Below are positions 47,066-57,371 of a DNA stretch of 64,000 bases, piece by piece. The position numbers and the translations under genes were made by a program. Numbering within the stretch: position 1 is the stretch's first letter; each line of letters begins with the position of its first letter. This stretch comes from Sipunculus nudus (taxonomy: Eukaryota; Annelida; Sipuncula; Golfingiida; Sipunculidae): positions 3,783,741 through 3,847,740 of the forward strand of contig CM049318.1 in NCBI GenBank assembly GCA_026874595.1, given 5' to 3'. A model generated the notes under the pieces. The model saw only the letters and a program-made list of their open reading frames with translations. It did no database searches and was not told the DNA's origin.

Positions 47066-47222
47066 TGTAACGAAGAGAATTTGTCGAGGGGAAAATCCTG
47101 GGCCGATCCGGGATTCGAACCCATGTCGGTGGCGCACAAGTCCGGCGAACCAACCGCTTCGCTAGCAAAGCAACCTTCACTAGCGAGACAGTTCGGTCCG
47201 TTTTTATGTGCACCCCGTAACA
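47066..47222 (-). repeat. 5' LTR of copy 2 with tRNA-like module
   Basis: 157 bp with short inverted ends TGTTAC/GTTACA. The A box 'tagcgaagcgg' and the perfect B box GGTTCGAATCC are in tRNA-like spacing. The B-box flanks 'gg'/'cc' pair as in a T arm. The anticodon stem is not well formed. Confidence 0.8.
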
Positions 47223-48159
47223 CTAAGTTAAACCTCCTGTAACTCGGTCAAAAAACATCGAACTGGAGCCATTCAAACAAATTTGCAAATGATTGTTCTA
47301 GGGATCATATCTGTGAAACATTGGACAATTTGGCTGGACAGTTTTGGGGAAGAAGAATTTAATATCTTTTTTAACTTTTCCTGTAATAAATCTAAGAAAA
47401 CCACTGAATCAAAACTATTGGAACACATTTGAATTATCAACATATAAGGATCATTCATGTGTGAGATTTAAGAATTTGACCCAGTGGTTTTTGAGAAGAT
47501 CTTTGTAGCCACTGAGCAGAAATGGGCTGCTATAACATTTGACTATACTCAGCTTCGCATAACACGGCCAAAAGTCATTGAACGGAGACAATTTGAACAA
47601 ACTTAAGAAAGCACTACCCTAGGAGAATTTCTGTCCAATATTAAACAATTTGGCTTTACGCTTTCAGAGAAGTTTTTTTGTAGCCCTCTCTATGCTTCGG
47701 GCACCGTTGACCCCCGTACAAAGAGGCCAATGCAGGTGACAGGTGAAGTGACCAACATTAACATGAAGATTGTAATTTAAGCATGCAAATGACTTAGTTC
47801 AACTTCCTGTAACTCGGACAAAAATCTCCGAACTGGAACCATTCAAACAAACTTGAGATTGTTCCATGGTACATTTCTGTGAATTATTGGACAATTTGGC
47901 TGGACAGTTTCAGATAAGAAGATTTTTAAAGTTTTTTTTAGCTTCTTCTATATAAAATCTAAATTAATGCAGATACCCAATAATAAGCTGTAGCGCACCG
48001 AGTTTCACATGTGACTAATTCTTGCATGTAAATTAGAGCTGCTAGCTCAGACGGTTCTGAATTACAGCCATGGACAACGGACAGCCAGCCGCGGAGGGCG
48101 GACAGCCGACACCGTCGCATAAGCTCTCAGGTTCGCTAAAAACAAACTGAAACAGCTTG

Positions 48160-49040
48160 TGTGTCAAATGTGGGACCCATATGCAATACTTTATTACAAG
48201 TTATTGTATAAAAAATGCCTCAAACCAAAGTACAGTTTTGCTGATTTGACCTTCATGGTAAGGGCCAAGGTCCCATGTTTTCAAAGTCCTCTGAGAGCTT
48301 GGTTGAATCATTTTGTCAATTAAATTTGTGGAAAATCAAGCAATTCTTCAAAAGTTATCAGGTTCAAATATTATATTGCTTTTTGGCTGGTATAATTTTG
48401 TAAATTAAGGTCAAGGTCACGTCTTCAATTTTTTTCTCGAGTACATGGCAAAAAAAAAAAACACTGGCTGTGTCAATTTTCTTTTGAGGGAGGGGGGTTG
48501 GATCTTTGGTACTTCCAAAAATTATCATGTTCACAAGAAATTCTTACGGCGATGAACTATATAACTATGTTGGTTAGACGGTTAGACCATTTAGATCCCA
48601 GCCAAGGTCACTAATTTTTGTGCGCTCATATGTGAACTTTGTTAAAAAAATTTGTGTATTAAATTTGATAAGAAAATATGAAGCGCTTCAAACGTTATGG
48701 TGTTCACAAATGAACTCCGTTATTTATGCAAAATATACCCAGACAATATAGTTCAAAGTCATCAGCGATACTAATTGCAACATTCTTTGAATCATGTTTG
48801 AAGAAAAAATGGATGCTACTTCAAACATTTGGAAGAGTCTGCTTTCCTGGGTGTTCAAAAGCATGATTACTGTTTATTTCGAATAAGACAGGTCACTGTA
48901 ACCTATTTTTTTACCAATGTAATTAAGTTAAAAGTTACTAGGTGTAACTGTCAGGACTTGTTCCTTGTAAACAGACAGGTAGATGGTCGGACAACAGACA
49001 AAAACCTATCATTATAGCTCCGCAGGACTAGAAGTCAGCT
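48160..49040 (+). repeat. Mollusc-type repeat
   Basis: Non-coding block with 'aaggtcaaggtca'-like words, ending 'gacaaaaacctatcatta' then 'tcagctgagctaaaag'. This is the same kind of end as 14585 and 55500. No gene. Confidence 0.45.
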
Positions 49041-49049
49041 GAGCTAAAA

Positions 49050-50150
49050 GCCTGCATATAATTTACTGCATAATGAGAAAGGAAGCACCAAATGAGTTTT
49101 TTTTATACAATCATTACCCTGCTTATATATGCTTACCCCTGCTTGTGAATTGCTCCAAATTATTTTTAATCACAACAGTGAAGACCAAAATGTCAAACTC
49201 AACTAGATTTATTTAAAGCTGGGCTTTACATCAAGTATTTATAACATCAGCATTGATGGCCACATATGCCGACTTAAATAATATTAACCGAGTTAATGAC
49301 ATGCATGTAGTTACATGAGACAATGCAGCACAAACAAAAGTGATGAAAATGACAATAGATTGACATATAATAAGTACATACAAAGAGTATCATAATAAAG
49401 AATAAGACATGGTAAAAATCATAATCATAATTTAATCTACACATTGCACTTTTCTATTTCTGTCACACTGTCACATGATCTGCTGCTGTTTATAATTCAT
49501 TCCAGAGTTTACAGTCAATATACGTAAGAGTGTATTTGCCAAGTTCTCATATGTGGAACCTTGTATTGGGACTGGACACGACTTCTACTTCACGACACTA
49601 CTGTACTGTAATTTTGATCCCATATTTTTGCATTTGAATGTGGACACTGTAGCTTCTTATAATAGGAATGATCCACAGGTATTGAAATTTTGGTAGACGC
49701 AGCTCAAGACTTGTTACGAGTGTGGGATGCTGGGGCAAAAATTTTGGAGATACACATCTGAGTTTAAAGCGTCCCAAGGGGAGATGATATGTGTCAAGTT
49801 TTTTGTGAAAATTGAATCTTTGGTATTTTATGTAACTATGGTCATTGACTGATACAAGATCCTAAAGCCAGAAATTTGTGCATCCCATTGGACGCTTGGA
49901 CCCTCAGAACCTGGCATCCTTAAGGAGTCAGAGATGCTTACCCCCACATTCCTGAAAGCCCTTATATATATATATATATATTAACAAACATGAGAAACAA
50001 TTCCCAGAGCATTGATGAAATTCTGGAATGGGTAAAAAAGAGTCAGGATATTAACCCATTAATTAATAGTTCAATAAATGATTTCTTGTCTCCAGTTTCT
50101 TAGTTATCTAATGACAGATTCAGAAAAATATCCCAAGAATAGATTTCTCT
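49050..50150. other. No supported gene; 3' flank of the zinc-finger gene
   Basis: AT-rich. A TTTATT (AATAAA on the minus strand) near 49206 is the nearest clear polyadenylation word I see downstream of the zinc-finger stop, 1.3 kb away. Confidence 0.35.
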
Positions 50151-50151
50151 G

Positions 50152-50158
50152 TATATAT

Positions 50159-50236
<78 letters not shown>

Positions 50237-50247
50237 ATATATAATAT
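50152..50247. repeat. (TA)n microsatellite with TAAATA interruptions
   Basis: About 96 bp of TA with regular AAATA interruptions, 280 bp downstream of the zinc-finger stop codon. Confidence 0.95.
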
Positions 50248-50529
50248 TACAGTTCAATGTTTACATTAATGGAAATTGACTGTAGGATCAGCTTAATGAA
50301 TCAAAGTATCTTGTTAGCGTAGCAGTCAGATCCTTTTTGCCAGAAGATATAATTACATTATACTCATATATCACTAATACCCTTGTCATCATGATGCGGT
50401 AATGTATCAGACTGATAAAGCATCCCTTATAAGAAAGAATGATAAATGGGTTTACTCTTCTGCAAGCTCCTTCCGACTTTGCAATTTAAGCCATTCCTTT
50501 AGTAAATAACCTCTTAGAACAGTTCAAAG

Positions 50530-51906
50530 TCAAACTTGAAGAGTTTTCCCAATGCAGGCATTCCCTCTCTTATGTGTGGTCAGACCACCTTTCAGAGAGA
50601 AGAACTGTCCACAACATTCACACTGAAAAGGTTTCTCTCCAGTGTGTGTTCTGTAGTGTGTTAACAACAGGTGGTTCTGAGAAAAACTTTTCCCACACTG
50701 TTCACACCAAAAGTGTTTTTCACCTGTATGAATCCTCATGTGTTTATAGAGAGAAGCATTTTGAGAAAAACACTTGTCACAGACTTCACACTTGTATGGT
50801 TTTTCCCCTGTGTGTGTCCTTAGGTGTGAAGTAAGATTACCTTTTTGATAAAAATTTTTGCCGCAATACTCACAGGAATAGGGCATGTCTCCAGTGTGTG
50901 TCATTAGGTGTATTTTTAAATTGTTTCTCCAGGAGAAACATTTGCCGCAGTGTTCACATTTAAAAGGTTTTTCTCCAGTGTGAATCCTGACGTGAGCTGT
51001 CACATGACCTTTGGTGGTAAAACACTTGCCACAATAACCACATCTAAAAGCTTTCTCACGAGAGTGTAACTTCAGGTGCTTTGACAAGTAACTTTTCTTA
51101 GCATAAAATTTGTCACATAATCCACACTGAAATGGTTTCTCCCTATTTAAATCTGTTGATGCTGAAGCTGTGACTTGACACTCATTACATAATGTATATT
51201 TTTCTTGTATATTTTTACTCAATTCATCTCTTGGGGAGCTCGTAGAAATCTTCTTCCTGCACAGGCTGCATGTCTGAGAGCTCTCCACCCCATTTTCAAC
51301 AGAACCTTCAATGCTAAATGCAGAAGAAACTGGCATTACTGAAGGTTCATCATCTCTGTCATTAATATTACATGTAAATTCTGTAAAATTTGCAGAATAT
51401 GTAACGTTTGAATCTTCATTAATACCTGTGTTTTCAGCAATTGTTTCTGTAGAACTCATGTGAGTTTGATTCTCCACAGGTAAAGTTTCAGAATTTGTAA
51501 GGTTAAAATCCTCACTGACACCAGCATTCTGAGCATATGTTTCTGTAGATCTTATGCGAGTCTCATCTTCAAATGCTAAATGTTCAGACTGTGTAATGTT
51601 TGAGTCCAAATCCTCACCATTGCCATCACTTACAACTGTTGCTATGTGCATGACCACATTTTCTGTCTCCTTGGTGACAGCTGATGTAGCACCTTCATCA
51701 GACTCTCTCTTTACATAATCATCAATGTTCTCTTCTTTCAGACTGCTAATTGTTCTGTAACTGTACGGCCAAATCTCTTCCATGTTCTTTTCCTCATGAT
51801 TGCTCCCAATTCTGTCACTGTATGACCAAATCTCTGCTGGTTTCTCGTCCTTTTCTTCTTTAACATGCACTTCCTCATGAACAAGGCTGGATTCACATGC
51901 ATCCAT
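50530..51906 (-). CDS. C2H2 zinc-finger protein, terminal coding exon (458 aa)
   Basis: Start taken at the Met at 51906 (MDACESSLVHEEVHVKEE). The frame stays open to 51969, but 'tgtttttgctctacag' ends at 51931 on the minus strand. That is a strong acceptor, so the exon should begin at 51930 and an upstream, probably non-coding, exon is expected. Residues 1-70 are acidic with a VKEE sumoylation-like motif and a doubled EIW.YS segment. Residues about 109-172 hold two 32-residue repeats (each with STET...NAG/NTG...ED.N.T.S). A CxxC...CxxC pair lies at about 213-243. Seven fingers fill about 261-450: six C2H2 with TGEKPF-type linkers and a last finger ending C2HC. This is a DNA-binding, likely nuclear transcription factor; target unknown. 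Orthology cannot be assigned from fingers alone. Confidence 0.92.
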   Translation of the reverse strand: MDACESSLVHEEVHVKEEKDEKPAEIWSYSDRIGSNHEEKNMEEIWPYSYRTISSLKEENIDDYVKRESDEGATSAVTKETENVVMHIATVVSDGNGEDLDSNITQSEHLAFEDETRIRSTETYAQNAGVSEDFNLTNSETLPVENQTHMSSTETIAENTGINEDSNVTYSANFTEFTCNINDRDDEPSVMPVSSAFSIEGSVENGVESSQTCSLCRKKISTSSPRDELSKNIQEKYTLCNECQVTASASTDLNREKPFQCGLCDKFYAKKSYLSKHLKLHSREKAFRCGYCGKCFTTKGHVTAHVRIHTGEKPFKCEHCGKCFSWRNNLKIHLMTHTGDMPYSCEYCGKNFYQKGNLTSHLRTHTGEKPYKCEVCDKCFSQNASLYKHMRIHTGEKHFWCEQCGKSFSQNHLLLTHYRTHTGEKPFQCECCGQFFSLKGGLTTHKRGNACIGKTLQV

Positions 51907-52076
51907 GAATACAGTCCCCTGAAGCACAGCCTGTAGAGCAAAAACAAAACATTCATTGACTGAAAACACACACTCTGCTGCATCTAAAGTATGAAGAATG
52001 AACTACGATTTAAAACATCAAAAAACATCAAAAGCACATTAAATACTAAATCATGTACATGGGTATAATGGATAAT

Positions 52077-52895
52077 ACAGGGACTCATTGGTTGCCGTTG
52101 ATATTGGCCGCTGGCCTCAACGGACCACATTGGCAGCCAGCACCCAGAGGCAATGTGAACTGGAGAGCACCATTTCGGCCGCTGGGCCCCTCATCACTCA
52201 GTGCTTAAGCCTCAGTAGTTTATTAATTATAGTTCTCCCTTTATTTTACTGAGGAACATGCACTGATTATTTTTGAGATGCATTTAGTTTCTCTCAGATG
52301 CTGAGATTTAAGTGAGATACAATGATTTCTTAGGACAGCAGATAATGTCAACATACACAATTTTTTTATCATAATTTATTTTATCAATGTGTATAAAGGG
52401 CGATGTGTATAGCTTGTTTGTTTCTGTTTGAGGGAGTGAGCCTGTATGTGTGGAGTTTTAAATATATGTGTAAGTTATACATATAATATTAAAAAATGAA
52501 ACCTGTTAAAAATTAGTCTTTATATAAATGGCAGAAACAGAAGTAAAATACTAGCAGCACTGAAAATTCCAAGTTCCATGAAAGTTTCTTGAAATTATAA
52601 TGAAATGGGCACCTCATTCTGTGATCTTTTATATGCAGATGAAGGCAAATGGAGCCAAAATTATGTAGTTTTTAAGGACAGGCTTATATGTACTAAGTGA
52701 TGAGGGGCCAAGCAGACAGGCGAAGTGGTGCTCTCCACTTCACACTGCGGCTATTATGGTTGACCCAACAGAGTCAGTGCCAGTCTGTGGCTCACTTGAG
52801 CTGGCAGCTGGAATCACCTGCAACTGACCAAGGGCGGCCCACATAGTGGGTTTAAGGCTGGCCGCTGAAATTAACAGCGGCTTATATATGTCCCT
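52077..52895. mobile_element. Foldback element upstream of the zinc-finger exon
   Basis: Ends read 'agggac' and 'gtccct'. The arms (about 52077-52213 and 52680-52895) share, in inverse orientation, 'gcaatgtgaactggagagcacca' type sequence, 'ggcccctcatcact.agt' and GGCCGCTG/CAGCGGCC words. It has a 470-bp AT-rich centre and no ORF. It lies within the presumed 5' intron or promoter region of the zinc-finger gene. Confidence 0.7.
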
Positions 52896-53179
52896 AAACC
52901 ATCATGGATTTTCGATCAACTATATAAACGATCCCTGTAGACCTTTTTCTAAGCACTAGAAAGTAAATAATGCTTGTCTATATAAATATACCCAAGGCTG
53001 GCATCTTCATTTGCAACTGCATTGTATCAATTAATTGGTACTGTCATGGTAGAACCACACAGAATTTTTTTTGTCATCTTTTGATTGACTGTAAACAAGA
53101 AATATATAGACTGATACCAATCACAATTGAAGGAACCTAATCAAAACGTTGCAGGTCATTCCAACTGACATGTTGACAT

Positions 53180-55525
53180 GTCCTTGCAGAGCCAACTAAC
53201 TGATAATGCCAAGATAATGCAGGTGGTGTCATCATTAATGCATCTTAACTTAACTTCATCATGACCCATAAAGTCAAAGTCACACATGCACCTACAACTG
53301 ATTTACGACAGGTTATGATCACATGATACTAAAAAATCGTAGGTAGTTGCCGACAGGTCGTACGACAAGTCATAATTGGTCGCAAGAAGTTGTATTTTGA
53401 TTGTAAATACTCCTAACCAGTCATAACTGGATTGTGAAGCTTTCACAATCCTATGACTAATCAGCAATGGTCTTTGAATTCCTTGAACTTAAGCACAGCA
53501 AATTTAATAACAAGCCATTGAAGCGACAGGCATTCATGAGGAATCTGTCAATGTGTGTGTATTTTGAATTATTTCTGGGGTGCTCATACATGCCCCATAA
53601 CTCAAAGAATATAGGTCACAGTGTCCTGATTTCAGGTTTCTGAGGAGAACTTTTGAGGAACTCTCAGGATGCAGGAGTTCATGATTCTAGCCTTATGGGT
53701 ATGATTTGTGCCTCGTTAACAGACCTAGTGTTCTAAGAAATACAGGTACAAATTTATGCAGGTGGCGCCACAATTCATACCTAGTAGCTCAGGTTCATTA
53801 AGACCCATGAGCAGGTTAAAGACAGGTTTTTGAGCTTTTTATCAAATTTTTAATTATTCTATAAGGTACTTCTGGGCCCTATAGATCGGAGGATATGGGT
53901 ATCAGTAACCTTATTTCAGGATTCCAAGGAGATTTATTATACACCACCCTGAATGTCAAGCTGAGTTTCTAGATCCAACAGTTAAGAATTGTGCCCTGTT
54001 AATGGATAACTGTTCTTTGATGGTCTAAAAAAAAATAATGCAGGAATTGATGATCAAAACACTCCATGATGAAAATGCATGCAAAAAATCATGGTGATAA
54101 ATGCCTTAGTGGTTCAGATACTGGAGCTTTTGTATCAAATTTTAAATTATTCTGGGGGATAATTCTGAGCCCCAGAGCTCAGAGGATAATGGTAACATAA
54201 ACCTTATTTCAGGTTTCCGAGGATATTTTGCAATGGCCTCCCCCAATGTCAGGTTAGAATATTTCAGACACACCAGCTATGATCTTTGCCTGGCTAACGA
54301 ATGACTGCTTCTTTGAACGTCTTACAAACAAAGAAAAAAATGCATAAAAATTAAAAATAATACAGTCAGCCCCACCAGTCTGCATGAAATGATGAAACAC
54401 TCCATGACTGATATGAATGAAAATAATCATGGTGATCAATGCTTTAGTTGTTTAGATATTGGAGCTTTGTATCATTTTATTTTATTCTGGGGGGTATTTC
54501 TGAGCCCTATAGCTCGGAGGATATTAAGGCCCGAATGTCGAATCACTCACGCACCTATACAGCGCTGACTATGCCATGTCACACAACAAGGGATTCTTTC
54601 TAACATATAACTGCCTATAATGCTACTCAAATATCACTTTCTTACCTATACTCAATCACAGGTTATGACCTATACTCAATCACAGGTTATGACATAATAC
54701 ATCTTTTATCTACGATCTCCATGTAGTCGTATCAACATCCTTCTACGTTCGCCATGATCAACTGTACAGTGTCGCATAAAATATCATTCCCTTTAATTTT
54801 TCAATACGTCATCAGGAAACCGGGCCCCCACCTTTTGGCATAACTCACACCTTCACAATCTCGCATAACTCTAAGTCGGATTTATCACATCTCAATACAA
54901 TGTTTTTAGATAATTCTAGGACTCACAGGGGGGTTTGGGGGGTCTCCCCCTATCATTACTCATGTTGATTGTCATATCCTGGGTGGTTTGGGGGGTCTCC
55001 CCCAATATTTACTCATATTCATACTTATTACCCAATTAAACAATCATTCATCTTAACCTTTTACTATCCTGATTCAGCACGCTGTCTTTGCATGTCATGT
55101 CAAATGTACTAATAATTCATGTATTTCATCTCTTCCAGGTACTTCCACGCAGCCAAGTTCAAGATGTCACATGAACAAATATCACAAGTCTAACAGGAGA
55201 CAATCAGTTGTTATATATGTACTGAAATCCCCCACAAAAAATTTCCCCTTTTTTCTCTCTATCCCCATCAACTATATCGCCCTCTTAACCTTGTTTGCTG
55301 ACCAGGGGTGCACGAGTGATTCAACATTCGCTACAAAATTGGTAACAGAGACCTCATTTCAGGCTTCCAGGGAGATTTTTCATGACCTCTAGGTCAAGTG
55401 GTTACGATTTGTGCCCTGTTAACCGACGGACGGGCGGACAGCTAGACGGACAGACAGACAGACAGACAGACAAAGAATGATCGCTATATATAGCTCAGTT
55501 GACTTTTAGTCGGCTGAGGTAAATA
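53180..55525 (+). repeat. Mollusc-type composite repeat with about 300-bp sub-units
   Basis: The block 'tctgagccc.atagctcggaggatat.ggtaac..aaccttatttcaggtttcc' recurs near 53590, 53870, 54170 and 54495, then continues at 55331 after an insertion. GGTGGCGCCACA lies at 53761. The right end has 'gacggacgggcggacagc' and (GACA)n, then 'tagctcagttgacttttagtcggctgag'. No coding capacity. Confidence 0.7.
54532..55330. mobile_element. Non-autonomous DNA transposon with 24-bp TIRs
   Basis: TIRs: 54532-54555 (cgaatgtcgaatcactcacg..) and 55307-55330, inverse complements with a few mismatches. The insert splits a repeat sub-unit between 'cggaggatat' and 'ggtaacagag'. Inside are a 24-bp direct duplication ('ctcaatcacaggttatgac' twice near 54652-54692) and a duplicated 'ggtttggggggtctccccc' (54933 and 54986). 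No transposase. Confidence 0.75.
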
Positions 55526-55688
55526 ACATGGGGAAATAAACAGAGAAAAAAATTATTATTTTTCACATCTGCAAATATAGCCCGGATTCTGAACAATCTT
55601 CACAGACAGTGCTTCGGGGCCGGGAAACAGCTGTGTCCGGAACATATTTAAAAGCTTAGCCCGTATAATTTGACATATTTATATTTAC

Positions 55689-55760
55689 CTGAATGTGATG
55701 ATAGTTACCGCAACAATATCAGCAACTTCATTTACATTTGACAGCCAGAAAAATGATATT
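55689..55760 (-). other. Candidate 5' exon end for the zinc-finger gene
   Basis: On the minus strand, 'catcacattcag' is followed by GTAAAT (donor at 55688). It could be an upstream exon joining the acceptor at 51931, but any GT-AG pair could. The exon start is unknown. Confidence 0.2.
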
Positions 55761-56528
55761 AGGTTATATTTCACACGCGAAATTTATGCCAGGCTAGGCT
55801 TCAAGTCCCAAAAAATGGACATTGGGCGATAAAAGATGCAATGTTGCGATATTGCAATGGAATAAAACACGGACGTAACAAGTCTGATACTGGATGTAAC
55901 GTTTCCAGTGCAGGATGTATTTCTAGAAAATGTAAATAAAACAAATAATACTATCTAGATCGCAAATCGATCATTCCGCATCTGGTATCGTCCCAATTAA
56001 TATTTAGGCAGTGCTTGGGTGGGGTTGGGGGATGGTACAAATGGAAGCCATGATAACATATGTAATTCAGGCCAAAAACTTAAAGCATGTCCTGTTTTAT
56101 ATGCTAAAAATGTTGTTACACAAAATGTGTAGTGGTTACCCAGGCGACAGAAACTGAAGTTTGAAGCAGTTTCAGAGCAGAGCTATCACCAGATAAGTTT
56201 CACAAGAATACTGCTGAATAAACAATGGTTTGGTTGATGACCTGTTCGGGTTAACTGGTTCACCCGCTTTTAAGTTTCTCTCTGCATTTATTTTAGATGT
56301 AGGAAAGGAACATGAGGTTTCCGTCTCTGTACCACTTGTTGACATGCAACGTGTCAGCCATACTATAGTAGTAGGCGTGGCTTACAAAGTGATGTCCAAA
56401 CACAGATGAACATTTCATACCTTGATGAGAATATTGAGGCGAAAGTGTAATAAAGGCACTCATATTTGATAGACTTAAATTTAATGTAACAATTTCGGTA
56501 TTACTTTTTAACCATGAATTGATGGCTG

Positions 56529-56532
<4 letters not shown>

Positions 56533-56602
<70 letters not shown>
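56533..56602. repeat. (TA)n microsatellite
   Basis: About 70 bp uninterrupted TA. A poly-G run of about 14 bases follows near 56803. Confidence 0.95.
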
Positions 56603-56606
<4 letters not shown>

Positions 56607-57371
56607 CCTGTATAAATATATGGGAAATACCATATTCGTGACAAATGCAGGCTATCCTTTAGAGTAATTTCCTCCCCATTAGATACAGAGAAAAATATAT
56701 AAAAATAAAGTATCCTACATCAGGTACTTTATATCAAATAATATCAGGATCGTCAATAGTAAATGTACGCCATAGAAGGAGAATGAATTTAGTTGTGTGT
56801 GTGGGGGGGGGGGGGGGGAGGGGGGCTGGACCGTTCTGGCTTCACTTATGAATTATTACATATTTACTTGTAAGTTGTACTTGTTTTACTTTCAATCATA
56901 CAGTTTTGTATCTGTAAGGGATCGGGTCAGAATTAGTTTGTATATCAAGGATACATTTGTTTCCAAAGACTGGCAGATTGGGCGACCAATAAATTTAATT
57001 TCCACAGTCGAATCGTATGACCACCATCTATTAGGTTGAGGTTGCTAATGTTACAACAACATGGATTGTTGTATATAGGATACCAGAGTATATACTTAAG
57101 GGGTGTGTGAGTAAATGAAGGGGAATTTACCTACAAAGTTTTTTTTTTTAAAGATCTAAGATGTAGAGAGTAATTAACTAAGAATAGATATTGTATTATA
57201 TACTGCTGATATAAAAAAATAAACAAAAAAATAACTAATAAATAAATCACAACATAATGCGTCTTAATTCATTTAAACCTGTGATGTTGTAGAAAATGTC
57301 AGGATAGTAACCTATAAACTAGTAAAATTACACTAAATTGTATCTAAGACGTTGTGAGGAATTGTATTTAA

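Larger units (their letters stand above)
46110..47222 (-). mobile_element. TRIM-like LTR element copy 2 (interrupted)
   Basis: Minus-strand order: 5' LTR 47222-47066 (TGTTACGGGG...CTTCGTTACA), AAA, primer-binding site 47062-47050, leader to 47018, a 694-bp insert, interior 46323-46256, polypurine tract 46255-46244, 3' LTR 46243-46110. Without the insert and its duplicated 9 bp it is about 410 bp, matching copy 1 in every part. It sits inside a larger repeat whose uninterrupted sister (44270 region) marks the insertion point. The flanking target duplication has decayed. No coding capacity. Confidence 0.85.
45960..48155 (+). repeat. Mollusc-type composite repeat, copy 2 (host of TRIM copy 2)
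   Basis: 45960-46104 continues into 47223-48155 when compared with 43740-44630: 'ggtggcgccaccaacacctcaatttcag...cagatgact' on the left and 'aagtt...cctgtaactcggtcaaaaa' on the right. The end reads 'cgtcgcataagctctcaggttcgctaaaa'. The gap is exactly the LTR element at 46110-47222. Confidence 0.75.
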
